Shown piece by piece: positions 31,805 to 51,524 of a stretch of DNA of 64,000 bases. The DNA lies in NCBI RefSeq assembly GCF_900177515.1, contig NZ_FXAK01000007.1, positions 604,501 to 668,500 of the forward strand, in the 5' to 3' direction. The notes below the pieces were generated by a model. It saw only the letters and a list, made by a program, of their open reading frames with translations, did no database searches and was not told the origin of the DNA. The first letter of the stretch is position 1. Every line of letters starts with the position of its first letter. This DNA comes from Azospirillum oryzae. Its GTDB lineage: Bacteria; Pseudomonadota; Alphaproteobacteria; Azospirillales; Azospirillaceae. The position numbers and the translations under genes were made by a program.

Positions 31805-32239
31805 ATGGCGAAGAAAATCGTCGGTTACATCAAGCTGCAGGTTCCGGCCGGCAAGGCGAACCCGTCGCCGCCCATCGGTCCGGCGCTCGGTCAGCGCGGC
31901 CTGAACATCATGGAGTTCTGCAAGGCGTTCAACGCCAAGACGGCGGACCTGGAAGTCGGCATGCCGATTCCCGTGGTCATCACCGCCTACGGCGACCGCA
32001 CCTTCACCTTCGTGACCAAGACCCCGCCGGTCAGCTACTTCCTCAAGAAGGCTTCGGGCAAGGACAAGGGTTCGACGACCCCCGGCAAGGGCGGTTTCGT
32101 CGGCCAGGTCACGACCTCGCAGATCCGCGAGATCGCCCAGAAGAAGATGGCCGACCTGAACGCGCACGACGTCGAAGCCGCTGCGACCATGATCGCCGGT
32201 TCCGCCCGCTCGATGGGCCTCGAAGTGGTGGAGGGCTGA
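31805..32239 (+). CDS. rplK: Ribosomal protein L11
   Basis: 144 residues. Part of the GTPase-associated centre on 23S rRNA, with the N-terminal [20 protein letters not shown] and the highly conserved [20 protein letters not shown]. The proline-rich hinge and C-terminal rRNA-binding domain ([12 protein letters not shown]) are complete. AGGAGG precedes ATG 31805. Followed after four bases by rplA, the usual L11 operon. Confidence 0.97.
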   Translation: MAKKIVGYIKLQVPAGKANPSPPIGPALGQRGLNIMEFCKAFNAKTADLEVGMPIPVVITAYGDRTFTFVTKTPPVSYFLKKASGKDKGSTTPGKGGFVGQVTTSQIREIAQKKMADLNAHDVEAAATMIAGSARSMGLEVVEG

Positions 32240-32243
32240 TCCT

Positions 32244-32951
32244 ATGGCGAAGCTGGGCAAGCGTCTGACCGACGCCTACAAGAGCGTCAACCGCGACAAC
32301 TTCTACTCGCTGGAAGAGGCCGTCACCCTGGTGAAGGGTGCCGCCAAGGCCAAGTTCGACGAGACCATCGAAATCGCGATGAACCTCGGCATCGATCCGC
32401 GCCACGCCGACCAGATGGTCCGCGGCGTCGTGAACCTGCCGAACGGCACCGGCAAGACCGTCCGCGTGGCGGTGTTCGCCCGCGGCGCCAAGGTCGATGA
32501 GGCTCTGGCCGCCGGCGCCGACGTGGTCGGCGGCGACGACCTCGCCGAACAGATCCTGGCCGGCAACATCAACTTCGACCGCTGCATCGCCTCGCCCGAC
32601 ATGATGGGCGTGGTCGGCAAGCTCGGTAAGGTCCTTGGCCCGCGCGGCCTGATGCCGAACCCGAAGCTGGGCACCGTGACCCCCGACGTCGCCGGCGCCG
32701 TGAAGGCCGCCAAGGCCGGCGCGGTGGAGTTCCGTGCGGAGAAGACCGGTATCGTCCACGCCGGCGTCGGCAAGGTCAGCTTCTCGGAAGAGGCGCTGGT
32801 CCAGAACATCCGCGCCTTCGTCGATGCCATCACCCGTGCCAAGCCGACCGGCGCCAAGGGCCAGTATGTGCTCAAGGTCTCGCTGTCGTCGACCATGGGC
32901 CCGGGCCTGAAGCTCGACCTCACCAGCGTGTCGGCTCCGGCCGCCGCCTGA
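32244..32951 (+). CDS. rplA: Ribosomal protein L1
   Basis: 235 residues. Forms the L1 stalk of the 50S subunit and in many bacteria represses its own operon by binding an mRNA mimic near rplK. Conserved segments: [40 protein letters not shown]. Length is normal. The rplKA pair is followed by a 309-base leader before rplJ. Confidence 0.97.
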   Translation: MAKLGKRLTDAYKSVNRDNFYSLEEAVTLVKGAAKAKFDETIEIAMNLGIDPRHADQMVRGVVNLPNGTGKTVRVAVFARGAKVDEALAAGADVVGGDDLAEQILAGNINFDRCIASPDMMGVVGKLGKVLGPRGLMPNPKLGTVTPDVAGAVKAAKAGAVEFRAEKTGIVHAGVGKVSFSEEALVQNIRAFVDAITRAKPTGAKGQYVLKVSLSSTMGPGLKLDLTSVSAPAAA

Positions 32952-33260
32952 TGACCCGTTTCGCCGCCGCTGTCCTCGGGCAGTGGCGGCGTCCGGGCGG
33001 ACCGTCCGCGGGGGGAACCCCAAGGGCACCCGCCCACCCCTGTCCGAGACCGCTGGTGTCCGACCCGAACCGCAAGGGAAGGGGAGGGCTTAAAATCCAC
33101 CCGCGCAGACAGGAGTTGAACCCGTTTACCCCTCCGGCTCCGCCGCCTCCGGCAGCGCGATCCGGTTCAGGAACGGCTTGAACTTCTGGGACAGGTTCGC
33201 CGGACCTCCGGCCCTTCGGGGTCGTGGGTCCATGTACACCTCTGTGCAAGGAGGCGATCC
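32952..33260 (+). promoter_or_regulatory. rplJ leader region
   Basis: A 309-base untranslated region rich in inverted repeats: GCGGAC/GTCCGC near 32997-33009, GGTTCA/TGAACT near 33164-33185 and GGACC/GGTCC near 33202-33231. A TAAAAT at 33091-33096 is a good -10 candidate without a clear -35. In other bacteria the L10-L12 complex binds its own leader to repress translation; this region has the place and structure for that, but I cannot identify the binding motif. Confidence 0.45.
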
Positions 33261-33779
33261 GTGGATCGTACACAAAAAGAAGCGACGATCGCGGACCTGC
33301 AGTCGAAGCTCGCGGAGACGGGCCTGGTGGTGGTCACCCATCATCTGGGTCTGACGGTGAAGGAAGTCACCGATCTGCGTGCGAAGGTGCGGGCCGCGGG
33401 TGCCGGCTTCAAGGTGACGAAGAACCGGCTCGCCCGCCGCGCCCTTCAGGGCACGCAGTTCGAGGGTCTGGACGGTCTCTTCAAGGGCCCGACGGCGATC
33501 GCCTATTCGAAGGATCCGGTTGCGGCCGCCAAGGTCGTTGCCGAGTTCTCGAAGGCGAACGACAAGCTCCAGATCATCGGCGCCGGCCTCGGCAACCAGG
33601 TTCTCGACGCCGAAGGCGTCAAGGCCCTGGCGACCCTGCCGTCGCTGGACGAACTGCGCGCGAAGCTCGTGGGCATGATCCAGACCCCGGCGACCCGCAT
33701 CGCCGGTGTCCTCCAGGCTCCGGGCGGCCAGGTCGCCCGCGTGCTGGCGGCCTACGCGAAGAAGGACGAGGCGGCCTGA
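33261..33779 (+). CDS. rplJ: Ribosomal protein L10
   Basis: 172 residues; anchors L7/L12 dimers to the ribosome stalk base. The start is GTG 33261, giving [27 protein letters not shown] lies 7 bases upstream. Conserved segments include [12 protein letters not shown] and [10 protein letters not shown]. The C-terminal helix ([17 protein letters not shown]) binds L12. Paired with rplL 55 bases downstream. Confidence 0.97.
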   Translation: MDRTQKEATIADLQSKLAETGLVVVTHHLGLTVKEVTDLRAKVRAAGAGFKVTKNRLARRALQGTQFEGLDGLFKGPTAIAYSKDPVAAAKVVAEFSKANDKLQIIGAGLGNQVLDAEGVKALATLPSLDELRAKLVGMIQTPATRIAGVLQAPGGQVARVLAAYAKKDEAA

Positions 33780-33834
33780 GCCGCTCTGTCACAGTTTTAT
33801 CTGAACCCAGAATCCAAGTCGTTGGAGTAGTAAA

Positions 33835-34212
33835 ATGGCTGATCTGCAGAAGCTCGTCGACGATCTGTCGGCCCTGACCGTCCTGGAAGCCGCCGAGCTG
33901 TCCAAGCTCCTCGAAGAGAAGTGGGGCGTCTCCGCCGCCGCTCCGGTGGCCGTTGCCGCCGCCGGCCCGGCCGCTGCCGCTGCCGCTCCGGCCGAAGAGC
34001 AGACCGAGTTCACGGTGATCCTCGCCGATGCCGGCGACAAGAAGATCAACGTGATTAAGGAAGTCCGCGCGATCACCGGCCTGGGCCTGAAGGAAGCCAA
34101 GGACCTGGTCGAGGGCGCTCCGAAGCCGGTCAAGGAAGGCGCCACGAAGGACGAGGCCGCCAAGATCAAGAAGCAGCTTGAAGAGGCCGGCGCCAAGGTC
34201 GATATTAAGTAA
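33835..34212 (+). CDS. rplL: Ribosomal protein L7/L12
   Basis: 125 residues. The N-terminal dimerisation helices ([20 protein letters not shown]), an Ala/Pro hinge (about 38-55) and the factor-binding C-terminal domain ([33 protein letters not shown]) are all complete. Present in multiple copies per ribosome, so it is made in excess over RpoB; the structured rplL-rpoB gap at 34246-34294 fits such differential output. Confidence 0.98.
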   Translation: MADLQKLVDDLSALTVLEAAELSKLLEEKWGVSAAAPVAVAAAGPAAAAAAPAEEQTEFTVILADAGDKKINVIKEVRAITGLGLKEAKDLVEGAPKPVKEGATKDEAAKIKKQLEEAGAKVDIK

Positions 34213-34245
34213 GACCTTGTTGCGTTACGGATCATACAGTTCCAC

Positions 34246-34294
34246 GCCGGACGGCGGCCGGTTCCCCAGGGAACCTGCCGCCGCACGGCGTTTT
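34246..34294 (+). terminator. Interrupted hairpin with T-run between rplL and rpoB (attenuator or processing site)
   Basis: Pairs in order: GCCG/CGGC, CGGCGG/CCGCCG and GGTTCCC/GGGAACC, separated by two symmetric 2x2 internal loops, loop CA, then GTTTTCTG. Regular internal loops in a long stem suit RNase III cutting; the T-run suits partial termination. Either would lower rpoBC output relative to rplL. Confidence 0.75.
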
Positions 34295-34460
34295 CTGCCT
34301 TCCGCCGGACCGGGCTTGCCCGGCCCGGCTCTTTCCGTCCCCATCATGGGGATGGCCCGCGCGGGCGCCCACGGGACCGGTCGATACCAGTCGGCTTGAT
34401 CCTGCGGTCGGTTGAACGGTCGGTATAACGCGCATCACGTACAGACGTTTGGGGACATCC

Positions 34461-38654
<4,194 letters not shown>

Positions 38655-38673
38655 GCCGATTTGACGTGACCAA

Positions 38674-38705
38674 ACCCCGGAACGGTGCGAGCACCGGTCC
38701 GGGGT
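38674..38705 (+). other. Hairpin in the rpoB-rpoC gap
   Basis: ACCCCGGA (38674-38681) pairs with TCCGGGGT (38698-38705); inside, GGTG-CGAG-CACC forms a second stem. There is no T-run, so it is more likely an RNA-stability or processing element than a terminator. Confidence 0.7.
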
Positions 38706-38721
38706 CATGCACTGCCCTTAA

Positions 38722-42927
<4,206 letters not shown>

Positions 42928-42954
42928 TCCTTCACGGCGTTTGAGTAGGGGAGG

Positions 42955-42990
42955 GGGCGCGTTCCGCAAGGGACGCGCCCTTTCTCTTTC
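42955..42990 (+). terminator. Rho-independent terminator after rpoC
   Basis: GGGCGCGT (42955-42962) pairs with ACGCGCCC (42973-42980) around a GCAA-containing loop, then TTTCTCTTT. Confidence 0.85.
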
Positions 42991-43038
42991 GGCGCCTCCG
43001 CACATCAGGAGGTGGGTCCCGAAGGTGAAAGACCGTCC

Positions 43039-43067
43039 TTGACTCTCCTGCGGCCTTTCCCTAAAGT
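43039..43067 (+). promoter_or_regulatory. Promoter of the str operon
   Basis: TTGACT (43039-43044), 17-base spacer, TAAAGT (43062-43067). It starts RNA near 43074 and leaves a leader of about 178 bases before rpsL. Confidence 0.75.
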
Positions 43068-43125
43068 CCGCGAACTTCAATGGACGCCGGGGCTCTCCGT
43101 GCGTCCGCTTGAATCCACCGATCCC

Positions 43126-43203
43126 GCCGATCGGAGTCCTCCGATCGGCTTTCGCTCATTCAGCCCGCTCGGAACGGCGACGTTTCGCAGGCGGGCTTTT
43201 GCT
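43126..43203 (+). promoter_or_regulatory. Tandem hairpins in the str leader, the second terminator-like
   Basis: Hairpin A is GCCGATCGGAG/CTCCGATCGGC (43126-43149), followed by TTTC. Hairpin B is AGCCCGC (43162-43168) with GCGGGCT (43191-43197), followed by TTTTGCTT. B has the form of a rho-independent terminator 50 bases before rpsL, so the operon may be controlled by attenuation; ribosomal protein S7 is the known repressor of str operons elsewhere, but by another mechanism. Confidence 0.65.
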
Positions 43204-43251
43204 TCGTCCGGCTCGTCCGGCCGAGTGATCTTGAAGGGATGAAGGGCAGAT

Positions 43252-43623
43252 ATGCCGACGATCAACCAGTTGATCCGTAAGCCGCGCGAGCCGTTGGCCG
43301 CGCGCAACAAGGTTCCCGCGATGGAGGCCTGCCCGCAGAAGCGTGGCGTCTGCACTCGCGTCTACACCACCACCCCGAAGAAGCCGAACTCGGCGCTCCG
43401 TAAGGTCGCCCGCGTTCGTCTGACGAACGGCTTCGAGGTGACGAGCTACATCCCTGGTGAGGGCCACAACCTCCAGGAACACTCGGTGGTCATGATCCGC
43501 GGCGGTCGTGTGAAGGATCTTCCCGGCGTTCGCTATCACATCATTCGCGGCACGCTGGATACCCAGGGCGTCAAGGATCGTAAGCAGCGCCGTTCGAAGT
43601 ACGGCGCGAAGCGTCCGAAGTAA
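43252..43623 (+). CDS. rpsL: Ribosomal protein S12
   Basis: 123 residues at the decoding centre of the 30S subunit. [20 protein letters not shown] starts it; [20 protein letters not shown] and [17 protein letters not shown] hold the lysines equivalent to E. coli 43 and 88, both wild type, so streptomycin sensitivity is expected at this locus. First gene of the str operon, 12 bases before rpsG. Confidence 0.98.
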   Translation: MPTINQLIRKPREPLAARNKVPAMEACPQKRGVCTRVYTTTPKKPNSALRKVARVRLTNGFEVTSYIPGEGHNLQEHSVVMIRGGRVKDLPGVRYHIIRGTLDTQGVKDRKQRRSKYGAKRPK

Positions 43624-43635
43624 GGAGAACTCACG

Positions 43636-44106
43636 ATGTCCCGTCGTCATCGCGCCGAGAAGCGTGAAGTCCTGCCGGACGCCAAGTACGGCGACCGCGT
43701 CCTGACGAAGTTCATGAACTGCCTGATGCTGGACGGCAAGAAGTCGGCCGCCGAAGGCATCGTCTACGGCGCCCTGGGCCGTATCGAGGTCAAGACCAAG
43801 AACGACCCCGTTCAGGTCTTCCACGACGCCCTCGCCAACGTGAAGCCGCACCTGGAAGTCCGCAGCCGCCGCGTCGGTGGTGCGACCTACCAGGTTCCGG
43901 TCGAGGTCCGTTCGGACCGCGCCCAGGCTCTCGCCATCCGTTGGCTGATCAGCGCCGCCCGCGCCCGCTCGGAAAACACCATGACCGAGCGTCTGTCGGG
44001 TGAGCTGCTCGATGCTGCCAGCCAGCGCGGCACCGCCGTGAAGAAGCGCGAAGACACGCACCGCATGGCGGAAGCCAACAAGGCGTTCTCGCACTACCGC
44101 TGGTAA
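43636..44106 (+). CDS. rpsG: Ribosomal protein S7
   Basis: 156 residues. Nucleates assembly of the 3' domain of 16S rRNA. Starts [40 protein letters not shown] is conserved; ends [10 protein letters not shown], the usual short form. AAGGAGA precedes ATG 43636. In E. coli S7 represses the operon post-transcriptionally; it lies between rpsL and fusA in the same order here. Confidence 0.98.
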   Translation: MSRRHRAEKREVLPDAKYGDRVLTKFMNCLMLDGKKSAAEGIVYGALGRIEVKTKNDPVQVFHDALANVKPHLEVRSRRVGGATYQVPVEVRSDRAQALAIRWLISAARARSENTMTERLSGELLDAASQRGTAVKKREDTHRMAEANKAFSHYRW

Positions 44107-44133
44107 GGTTCACGCCTGTCCTGGTGATTTTGC

Positions 44134-46206
44134 ATGCCCCGTTCGCACGCCCTCGATCGTTACCGCAACATCGGCATCATGGCTCACATCGATGCCGGCA
44201 AGACGACGACGACCGAGCGCATCCTGTTCTACACCGGCAAGTCCTATCGCATGGGCGAGGTCAATGACGGCACCGCCGTCATGGACTGGATGGAGCAGGA
44301 GCAGGAACGGGGCATCACCATTACCTCGGCGGCGACGACCTGTTTCTGGCGCGATCACCGCATCAACATCATCGACACGCCCGGCCACGTGGATTTCACC
44401 ATCGAGGTCGAGCGGTCATTGCGTGTCCTGGATGGCGCCGTTGCCATCTTCGACGCGGTTGCAGGTGTCGAGCCCCAGACGGAAACCGTGTGGCGGCAGG
44501 CCGACAAGTACGGCGTGCCGCGCATGGCCTTCGTCAACAAGATGGACCGCGTCGGCGCGGACTTCGACGGCTGCGTCGCCATGATGGCCGACCGGCTGGG
44601 TGTCAAGCCGCTGGTCCTTCAGCTTCCCATCGGCGTTGAGGCCGGCTTTTCCGGGATCGTCGATCTGGTCGCCATGCGCGCCACGATCTGGAAGGCTGAG
44701 ACGCTCGGCGCCGAATTCGAACATACCGACATTCCCGATGATCTTGCCGAATCCGCCGCAAGCGCCCGTCAGGCGCTGCTTGAGGCCGTGCTCGATCTCG
44801 ACGAGGCGGCGATGGCCGCCTATCTGGAGCGCGGCGAGGAGCCGGCGCCCGAAGCCCTGCGCGCGCTGATCCGCAAGGGTACGATTTCCAACGCCGTCGT
44901 CCCGGTGCTCTGCGGATCGGCCTTCCGCAACAAGGGCATCCAGCCGATGCTCGACGCGGTCGTCCATTACCTGCCGGCGCCGAACGACATCGGCGCGGTG
45001 ACGGGTCATGCCGTCGGCGGCGACCGTTCGGAGGAGCGCGCGGCCAACGACAGCGCGCCCTTCTCAGGTCTCGCCTTCAAGGTGATGAACGATCCCTATG
45101 TCGGGACGCTCACCTTCTGCCGCATCTATTCCGGTACCGTCGGCGTGGGTGATTCGCTGCTGAATCCCGTCAAGGGCGAGCGCGAGAAGATCGGCCGCAT
45201 GCTGCTGATGCACGCCAACAGCCGCGAAGACATCGAACGCGCCCACACGGGCGACATCGTCGCTTTCGCCGGTCTGGAACACACCGCCACCGGCGACACG
45301 CTCTGCGACCCCGCCAAGCCCATCGTGCTGGAGCGCCTGGACGTTCCGGAGCCAGTGATCGAGATCGTCGTCGAGCCGCGCAGCGACGCCGACCACGATA
45401 GGATGGCGGCGGCGCTGAACCGGTTGGGCCACGAGGATCCCTCGCTGCAAGTCTCGGTCGACCGCGAAAGCGGCCAGACCGTCATCCGCGGCATGGGCGA
45501 GTTGCATCTCGACATCATCGTCGACCGCATGAAGCGCGAGTTCCGCGTCGATGCCGGTGTCGGCGCCCCCAAGGTCGCCTACCGCGAGACGGTGTTGCGC
45601 TCGGCCGAGATCGACCATGTCCATGCCCGGCAGACCGGCGACCGCGCCCAGTTCGCGCGTGTGACGCTGAAGCTCGAGGCGCTCGACCGTGGCGCCGGCT
45701 TCGTCTTCGAGAACCGGGCGGCCGGCTTGCCGCGCGAATTCGTCGCCGGTGTGCAGAAGGGGCTGGAGGCAGCGAAGGACAGCGGCGTCGTCGCCGGCTA
45801 TCCGGTGGTGGACGTCAAGGCGACCCTGACCGGCGGTGAGGCGCATGACGTCGACTCCTCGCCGCTCGCCTTCGAACTGGCGGCGCGGACCGCCTTCCGC
45901 GAGGCAATGACAAAAGCCGCTCCGGCGCTGTTGGAACCGCTGATGCGGGTCGAAATCATCACGCCGGACGACTATATGGGCGACGTCATCGGTGACCTGA
46001 ACGGTCGCCGCGGACAAATCACCGGCATGGACCAGCGCGGCAACGCGCGAATCGTCACGGGACTGGTTCCCTTGGCGGCCATGTTCGGCTATGTGAACTC
46101 CCTGCGCTCCATGAGTCAGGGCCGCGCGCAGTACAGCATGCAGTTCGACCATTATGAGCCGGTGCCACAGGCCATCGCGGACGGTGTCCGCGCCAAGGTG
46201 GCCTGA
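44134..46206 (+). CDS. fusA: Elongation factor G
   Basis: 690 residues. GTPase that translocates tRNA and mRNA. G1 [20 protein letters not shown]2 [13 protein letters not shown]3 [21 protein letters not shown]4 [10 protein letters not shown]. Domain IV with [18 protein letters not shown] and the C-terminal domain ([20 protein letters not shown]) are complete. Normal length. It sits between rpsG and tuf copy 2. Confidence 0.98.
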   Translation: MPRSHALDRYRNIGIMAHIDAGKTTTTERILFYTGKSYRMGEVNDGTAVMDWMEQEQERGITITSAATTCFWRDHRINIIDTPGHVDFTIEVERSLRVLDGAVAIFDAVAGVEPQTETVWRQADKYGVPRMAFVNKMDRVGADFDGCVAMMADRLGVKPLVLQLPIGVEAGFSGIVDLVAMRATIWKAETLGAEFEHTDIPDDLAESAASARQALLEAVLDLDEAAMAAYLERGEEPAPEALRALIRKGTISNAVVPVLCGSAFRNKGIQPMLDAVVHYLPAPNDIGAVTGHAVGGDRSEERAANDSAPFSGLAFKVMNDPYVGTLTFCRIYSGTVGVGDSLLNPVKGEREKIGRMLLMHANSREDIERAHTGDIVAFAGLEHTATGDTLCDPAKPIVLERLDVPEPVIEIVVEPRSDADHDRMAAALNRLGHEDPSLQVSVDRESGQTVIRGMGELHLDIIVDRMKREFRVDAGVGAPKVAYRETVLRSAEIDHVHARQTGDRAQFARVTLKLEALDRGAGFVFENRAAGLPREFVAGVQKGLEAAKDSGVVAGYPVVDVKATLTGGEAHDVDSSPLAFELAARTAFREAMTKAAPALLEPLMRVEIITPDDYMGDVIGDLNGRRGQITGMDQRGNARIVTGLVPLAAMFGYVNSLRSMSQGRAQYSMQFDHYEPVPQAIADGVRAKVA

Positions 46207-46244
46207 AGACCGCTGGAACGATTGAGAAACGGAGAGACCACCCC

Positions 46245-47435
<1,191 letters not shown>

Positions 47436-47639
47436 TGACCATCCGGCGGTCGCCGAAAGGGGATCGCCGGAGGGAAGGGTAGGGCGGCGGGGAACCATCC
47501 TGTCGCCGGTTGTAAGAGACGGGCCCTCTTCTCCGCGCAAGCAGGGTGGGCGGCCCGCCCGGTTCTAGCCATCGGGCGTCGGCATTCGGGTCCGTCCGCC
47601 TGTCGATCCAGCTTCCTCCGCTTGGGGGGAGATTCAGGA
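47436..47639. other. Gap after tuf copy 2
   Basis: No gene, clear terminator or RNA was recognised in these 204 bases before the S10 promoter. Confidence 0.4.
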
Positions 47640-47668
47640 TTGACACGCGGGCGCTGAACGCCTAGAGA
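47640..47668 (+). promoter_or_regulatory. Promoter of the S10 leader
   Basis: TTGACA (47640-47645, perfect), 17-base spacer, TAGAGA (47663-47668). It starts RNA near 47675, almost 300 bases before rpsJ. Confidence 0.7.
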
Positions 47669-47674
47669 TTACGC

Positions 47675-47815
47675 CCTCTGGATTTTGGGTTGGTGGTAGG
47701 CAGCTTCGGCCTAGACGCAGCCCGAGACGAACGGCACGGCGCGCCTCCCTGGGGCGCGCCGTCTGCTGAACGGAACATCCCCTCCGGGCATCCGCCGCAG
47801 GGGATGTTCTTTTTC
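47675..47815 (+). ncRNA. Structured leader of the S10 operon, or independent small RNA
   Basis: About 140 bases from promoter to a strong terminator. Hairpin 1 is TAGGC/GCCTA (47697-47713), hairpin 2 CGGCGCGCC/GGCGCGCCG (47737-47761), hairpin 3 the terminator GAACATCCCC/GGGGATGTTC with TTTTT (47773-47814). It is either an attenuator leader, as in E. coli where L4 halts the S10 operon at such a site, or a small RNA with its own life. The 155 bases that follow up to rpsJ have one more stem (47924-47943, GGTGACGCG/CGCGTCATC). Confidence 0.6.
47773..47815 (+). terminator. Terminator / attenuator upstream of rpsJ
   Basis: GAACATCCCC (47773-47782) pairs perfectly with GGGGATGTTC (47800-47809), then TTTTT. 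Confidence 0.9.
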
Positions 47816-47970
47816 GTATCGGCTCGTCGCATCGGTCACAGTGTCGCCCGCCGGCCCCGCTTAGGAGGTTCGGCGCGCGGCCTTGCGCTGTCGGCGAAGC
47901 CCCAAAGCAGCTCGTGGAGTTCCGGTGACGCGTCCGCGTCATCGCTAGAAGGTGCAAGGGACGTTTGGAC

Positions 47971-48279
<309 letters not shown>

Positions 48280-48339
48280 TTTTGGTTGGTAAGGGACCTC
48301 TCCGGTAAGCGGATGTCCCTGGTCAGGAGATAAAGAACA

Positions 48340-49050
48340 ATGCGATCCGGTTTGATCGCGCAGAAGGTCGGCATGACCCGCGTCTTCACGGACGACGGCC
48401 AGCATGTTCCGGTCACTGTGCTGAAAGTCGACAGCTGCCAGGTCGTCGCCGTTCGCACCGAGGAAAAGGATGGCTACACCGCCGTCCAGCTCGGCGCGGG
48501 CGCCATCAAGGTCAAGAACGTCAACAAGCCTGAGCGTGGGCATTTCGCCAAGGCGCGCGTGGAACCGAAGCGCAAGCTGGTCGAGTTCCGCGTCGATGCC
48601 GATGCCCTGATCGAGGTCGGTGCCGAGCTGTCGGCCGCCCACTTCGTCGCCGGCCAGTACGTCGACGTCACCGGCACCTCCATCGGCAAGGGCTTTGCCG
48701 GTGCGATGAAGCGCTGGAACTTCGGTGGTCTGCGCGCCACGCACGGCGTGTCGGTGTCGCACCGTTCGCACGGTTCGACGGGTAACCGTCAGGACCCCGG
48801 CAAGGTCTTCAAGAACAAGAAGATGGCCGGTCATCTCGGTGACGAGCGGGTCACGGTGCTGAACCTGCAGGTCGTCGCCGTCGACGAAGCCCGTGGTCTG
48901 ATCATGCTCAAGGGTGCCGTCCCCGGCGCCGAGGGCGGTTGGCTGCGCATCCGTGACGCCGTCAAGAAGAAGGCTCCGGAAGGCCTGCCCTTCCCGGCCG
49001 GCATCAAGTCTGCTCCGGCGGCGGAAGCCCCGGCCGAGACGCAGGAGTGA
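48340..49050 (+). CDS. rplC: Ribosomal protein L3
   Basis: 236 residues, longer than E. coli L3 (209) through a C-terminal Ala/Pro/Glu-rich tail ([11 protein letters not shown]), as is common in alphaproteobacteria. One of the first proteins to bind 23S r[23 protein letters not shown] at the start; the glutamine of the methylated loop is in [14 protein letters not shown]. Overlaps the upstream signal of rplD. Confidence 0.97.
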   Translation: MRSGLIAQKVGMTRVFTDDGQHVPVTVLKVDSCQVVAVRTEEKDGYTAVQLGAGAIKVKNVNKPERGHFAKARVEPKRKLVEFRVDADALIEVGAELSAAHFVAGQYVDVTGTSIGKGFAGAMKRWNFGGLRATHGVSVSHRSHGSTGNRQDPGKVFKNKKMAGHLGDERVTVLNLQVVAVDEARGLIMLKGAVPGAEGGWLRIRDAVKKKAPEGLPFPAGIKSAPAAEAPAETQE

Positions 49051-49055
49051 GCGCC

Positions 49056-49676
49056 ATGAAGGCCACGATCAAGAACCTGAACAACGAAGCCGTCGGCGAG
49101 ATCGAGCTGTCGGACGCCGTGTTCGGCCTGCCGACCCGCACCGACCTGCTGGCCCGCATGGTCAACTGGCAGCTGGCCAAGCGCCGCTCCGGTAACCACA
49201 AGACCAAGGGCATCAGCGAGATCAGCGGCACGACCAAGAAGCCCTACTCGCAGAAGGGCACCGGTCGCGCTCGTCAGGGCTCCATCCGTTCGCCGCAGTT
49301 CCGCGGCGGTGCGACCATCTTCGGCCCGGTCGTGCGCTCGCACGCCCATGAGCTGACCAAGAAGGTCCGCAAGCTGGCGCTCAAGACCGCCCTGTCGGCC
49401 AAGGCCGCCGAGGGCAAGCTGATCGTCCTGGAGGCTGCGGCCGCCGAGACGCACAAGACCAAGGAACTGGCGGCCCGTCTCGCCACCCTCGGCCTGACTT
49501 CGGCGCTGATCATCGATGGCTCGAACCTGGACGAGAACTTCGCCAAGGCTTCGCGCAACATCCCGCTGATCGACGTGCTGCCGGAGCAGGGTGCGAACGT
49601 CTACGACATTCTCCGCCGCGATACGCTGGTCCTGACCCGCAACGCGGTCGAGCAACTGGAGGCTCGCCTGAAATGA
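49056..49676 (+). CDS. rplD: Ribosomal protein L4
   Basis: 206 residues from ATG 49056 with GGAG upstream. The exit-tunnel loop is [20 protein letters not shown], then [11 protein letters not shown]. In E. coli L4 also represses the S10 operon through its leader, which is relevant to the structured leader at 47675. It overlaps rplW by 4 bases (ATGA). Confidence 0.97.
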   Translation: MKATIKNLNNEAVGEIELSDAVFGLPTRTDLLARMVNWQLAKRRSGNHKTKGISEISGTTKKPYSQKGTGRARQGSIRSPQFRGGATIFGPVVRSHAHELTKKVRKLALKTALSAKAAEGKLIVLEAAAAETHKTKELAARLATLGLTSALIIDGSNLDENFAKASRNIPLIDVLPEQGANVYDILRRDTLVLTRNAVEQLEARLK

Positions 49677-49990
49677 GCAAGCAGTCGAAACCTGCGGTGA
49701 GCCAGGAGCGGATGTACGACCTGATCCTCGCTCCCGTCATCACCGAGAAGTCGACGTTGGTGTCGGAGCACAACCAGGTCACGTTCCGCGTGCCGCTCAC
49801 GGCCTCCAAGCCGGAGATCAAGGCCGCCGTTGAAGGTCTCTTCAACGTCAAGGTGACCGCGGTCAACACCCTGGTTTCCAAGGGCAAGACCAAGCGGTTC
49901 CGCGGCACCATCGGCCGTCGCTCGGACTTCAAGAAGGCCGTCGTCACCCTCGCCGAGGGTAACAAGATCGACGTGACCACGGGCATCTGA
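49673..49990 (+). CDS. rplW: Ribosomal protein L23
   Basis: 105 residues, at the peptide exit where trigger factor and SRP dock. [20 protein letters not shown] and [19 protein letters not shown] are conserved. The first ten residues ([10 protein letters not shown]) are an extension relative to E. coli. Translationally coupled to rplD. Confidence 0.97.
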   Translation: MSKQSKPAVSQERMYDLILAPVITEKSTLVSEHNQVTFRVPLTASKPEIKAAVEGLFNVKVTAVNTLVSKGKTKRFRGTIGRRSDFKKAVVTLAEGNKIDVTTGI

Positions 49991-50006
49991 GCGGGAGTGT
50001 GATCCG

Positions 50007-50834
50007 ATGGCTCTGAAGCAATACCGCCCGATTACGCCGTCGCTCCGCCAGCTGGTCATCGTTGACCGCTCGGAGCTGTGGAAGGGCAAGCCGGTCAAGA
50101 CCCTCACCGAGGGCCTGACCAAGTCTGGTGGACGCAACAACACCGGCCGCATCACCGCGCGCCGGATGGGTGGCGGACACAAGCGCACCTACCGTCTGGT
50201 GGACTTCAAGCGTCGCAAGTTCGACGTTCCGGCCACCGTCGAGCGGCTGGAATATGATCCGAACCGCACGGCCTTCATCGCGCTGATCAAGTACCAGGAT
50301 GGGACGCTGTCTTACATCCTGGCGCCGCAGCGCCTGAAGGTCGGCGACACCGTGATCTCCGGCGAGCGTGTCGACGTGAAGCCCGGCAACGCGATGCCGC
50401 TGAAGAACATCCCGGTCGGTTCGATCGTGCACAACGTCGAGCTGAAGGCCGGCAAGGGTGGTCAGGTGGCTCGTTCCGCCGGCACCTACCTGCAGCTGGT
50501 CGGCCGCGACGGTGGCTACGCCCAGCTGAAGCTGCCGTCTGGCGAACTGCGCATGGTTCGTGGCGAGTGCATGGCCACCCTGGGTGCCGTGTCCAACCCG
50601 GACCAGATGAACACCAACCTTGGCAAGGCCGGTCGCAACCGCTGGCTGGGCAAGCGTCCGTCGGTCCGTGGCGTCGCCATGAACCCGATCGACCACCCGC
50701 ACGGTGGTGGTGAGGGTCGCACCTCGGGCGGCCGTCATCCGGTCACGCCGTGGGGCAAGCCGACCAAGGGCAAGAAGACTCGTCACAACAAGAAGACGGA
50801 TGGCCTGATCCTGCGCCGCCGTCATTCGAAGTAA
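50007..50834 (+). CDS. rplB: Ribosomal protein L2
   Basis: 275 residues, needed for subunit joining and peptidyl-transferase assembly. [20 protein letters not shown] at the start; the essential C-terminal region is [20 protein letters not shown] with the conserved histidines. Ends [13 protein letters not shown]. Normal length. Confidence 0.98.
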   Translation: MALKQYRPITPSLRQLVIVDRSELWKGKPVKTLTEGLTKSGGRNNTGRITARRMGGGHKRTYRLVDFKRRKFDVPATVERLEYDPNRTAFIALIKYQDGTLSYILAPQRLKVGDTVISGERVDVKPGNAMPLKNIPVGSIVHNVELKAGKGGQVARSAGTYLQLVGRDGGYAQLKLPSGELRMVRGECMATLGAVSNPDQMNTNLGKAGRNRWLGKRPSVRGVAMNPIDHPHGGGEGRTSGGRHPVTPWGKPTKGKKTRHNKKTDGLILRRRHSK

Positions 50835-50846
50835 GGAGGTCGAACG

Positions 50847-51125
50847 ATGGCACGCTCCGTTTGGAAGGGCCCGTTCGTCGACGGCTATCTGCTGAAGAAG
50901 GCGGACAAGAGCCGGGCTTCGGGCCGCAACGAGATCATCAAGATCTGGTCGCGTCGTTCGACCATCCTGCCGCAGTTCGTCGGTCTGACGTTCGGCGTCT
51001 ACAACGGCCACAAGTTCCTGCCGGTTCTGGTTACCGAGCACATGATCGGTCACAAGTTCGGCGAGTTCGCTCCGACGCGGACCTTCTATGGCCACGCGGC
51101 GGACAAGAAGGCGAAGAGGAAGTAA
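50847..51125 (+). CDS. rpsS: Ribosomal protein S19
   Basis: 92 residues in the 30S head. [20 protein letters not shown] and [20 protein letters not shown] are diagnostic. AAGGAGG precedes ATG 50847. Three bases separate it from rplV. Confidence 0.98.
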   Translation: MARSVWKGPFVDGYLLKKADKSRASGRNEIIKIWSRRSTILPQFVGLTFGVYNGHKFLPVLVTEHMIGHKFGEFAPTRTFYGHAADKKAKRK

Positions 51126-51128
51126 GCC

Positions 51129-51524
51129 ATGGGCAAGCCTGCCAACCCCAGCCGGGTCGCGGAGAACGAGGCTCTGGCCCGCAATCCGATGATCCGCACC
51201 AGCCCGCGGAAGCTCAACCTCGTCGCCCAGCTCATCCGGAACATGGATGCCAGCCGCGCCGTGGCCGAGCTGACCTTCTCCAAGCGCCGCATCGCCGGCG
51301 AGGTGAAGAAGGTCCTGCAGGCCGCGATCGCGAACGCCGAGAACAACCACCAGCTCGACGTCGACCGTCTGTACGTGTCGTCGGCGACTGTCGGTCGCGC
51401 TCTGGTGATGAAGCGCTTCCACGCCCGTGCCCGCGGTCGTGGCGCCCGGGTCGAGAAGCTGTTCAGCAACCTGACGATCATCGTCCGCGAGCGTGACGCC
51501 GCCGTTGCCGAGGGGGCCGAGTAA
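51129..51524 (+). CDS. rplV: Ribosomal protein L22
   Basis: 131 residues; lines the exit tunnel. The core is [20 protein letters not shown], then [20 protein letters not shown], with the beta-hairpin end [20 protein letters not shown]. It is about 20 residues longer than in E. coli at the N-terminus. The stop shares a base with the rpsC start (TAATG). Confidence 0.97.
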   Translation: MGKPANPSRVAENEALARNPMIRTSPRKLNLVAQLIRNMDASRAVAELTFSKRRIAGEVKKVLQAAIANAENNHQLDVDRLYVSSATVGRALVMKRFHARARGRGARVEKLFSNLTIIVRERDAAVAEGAE

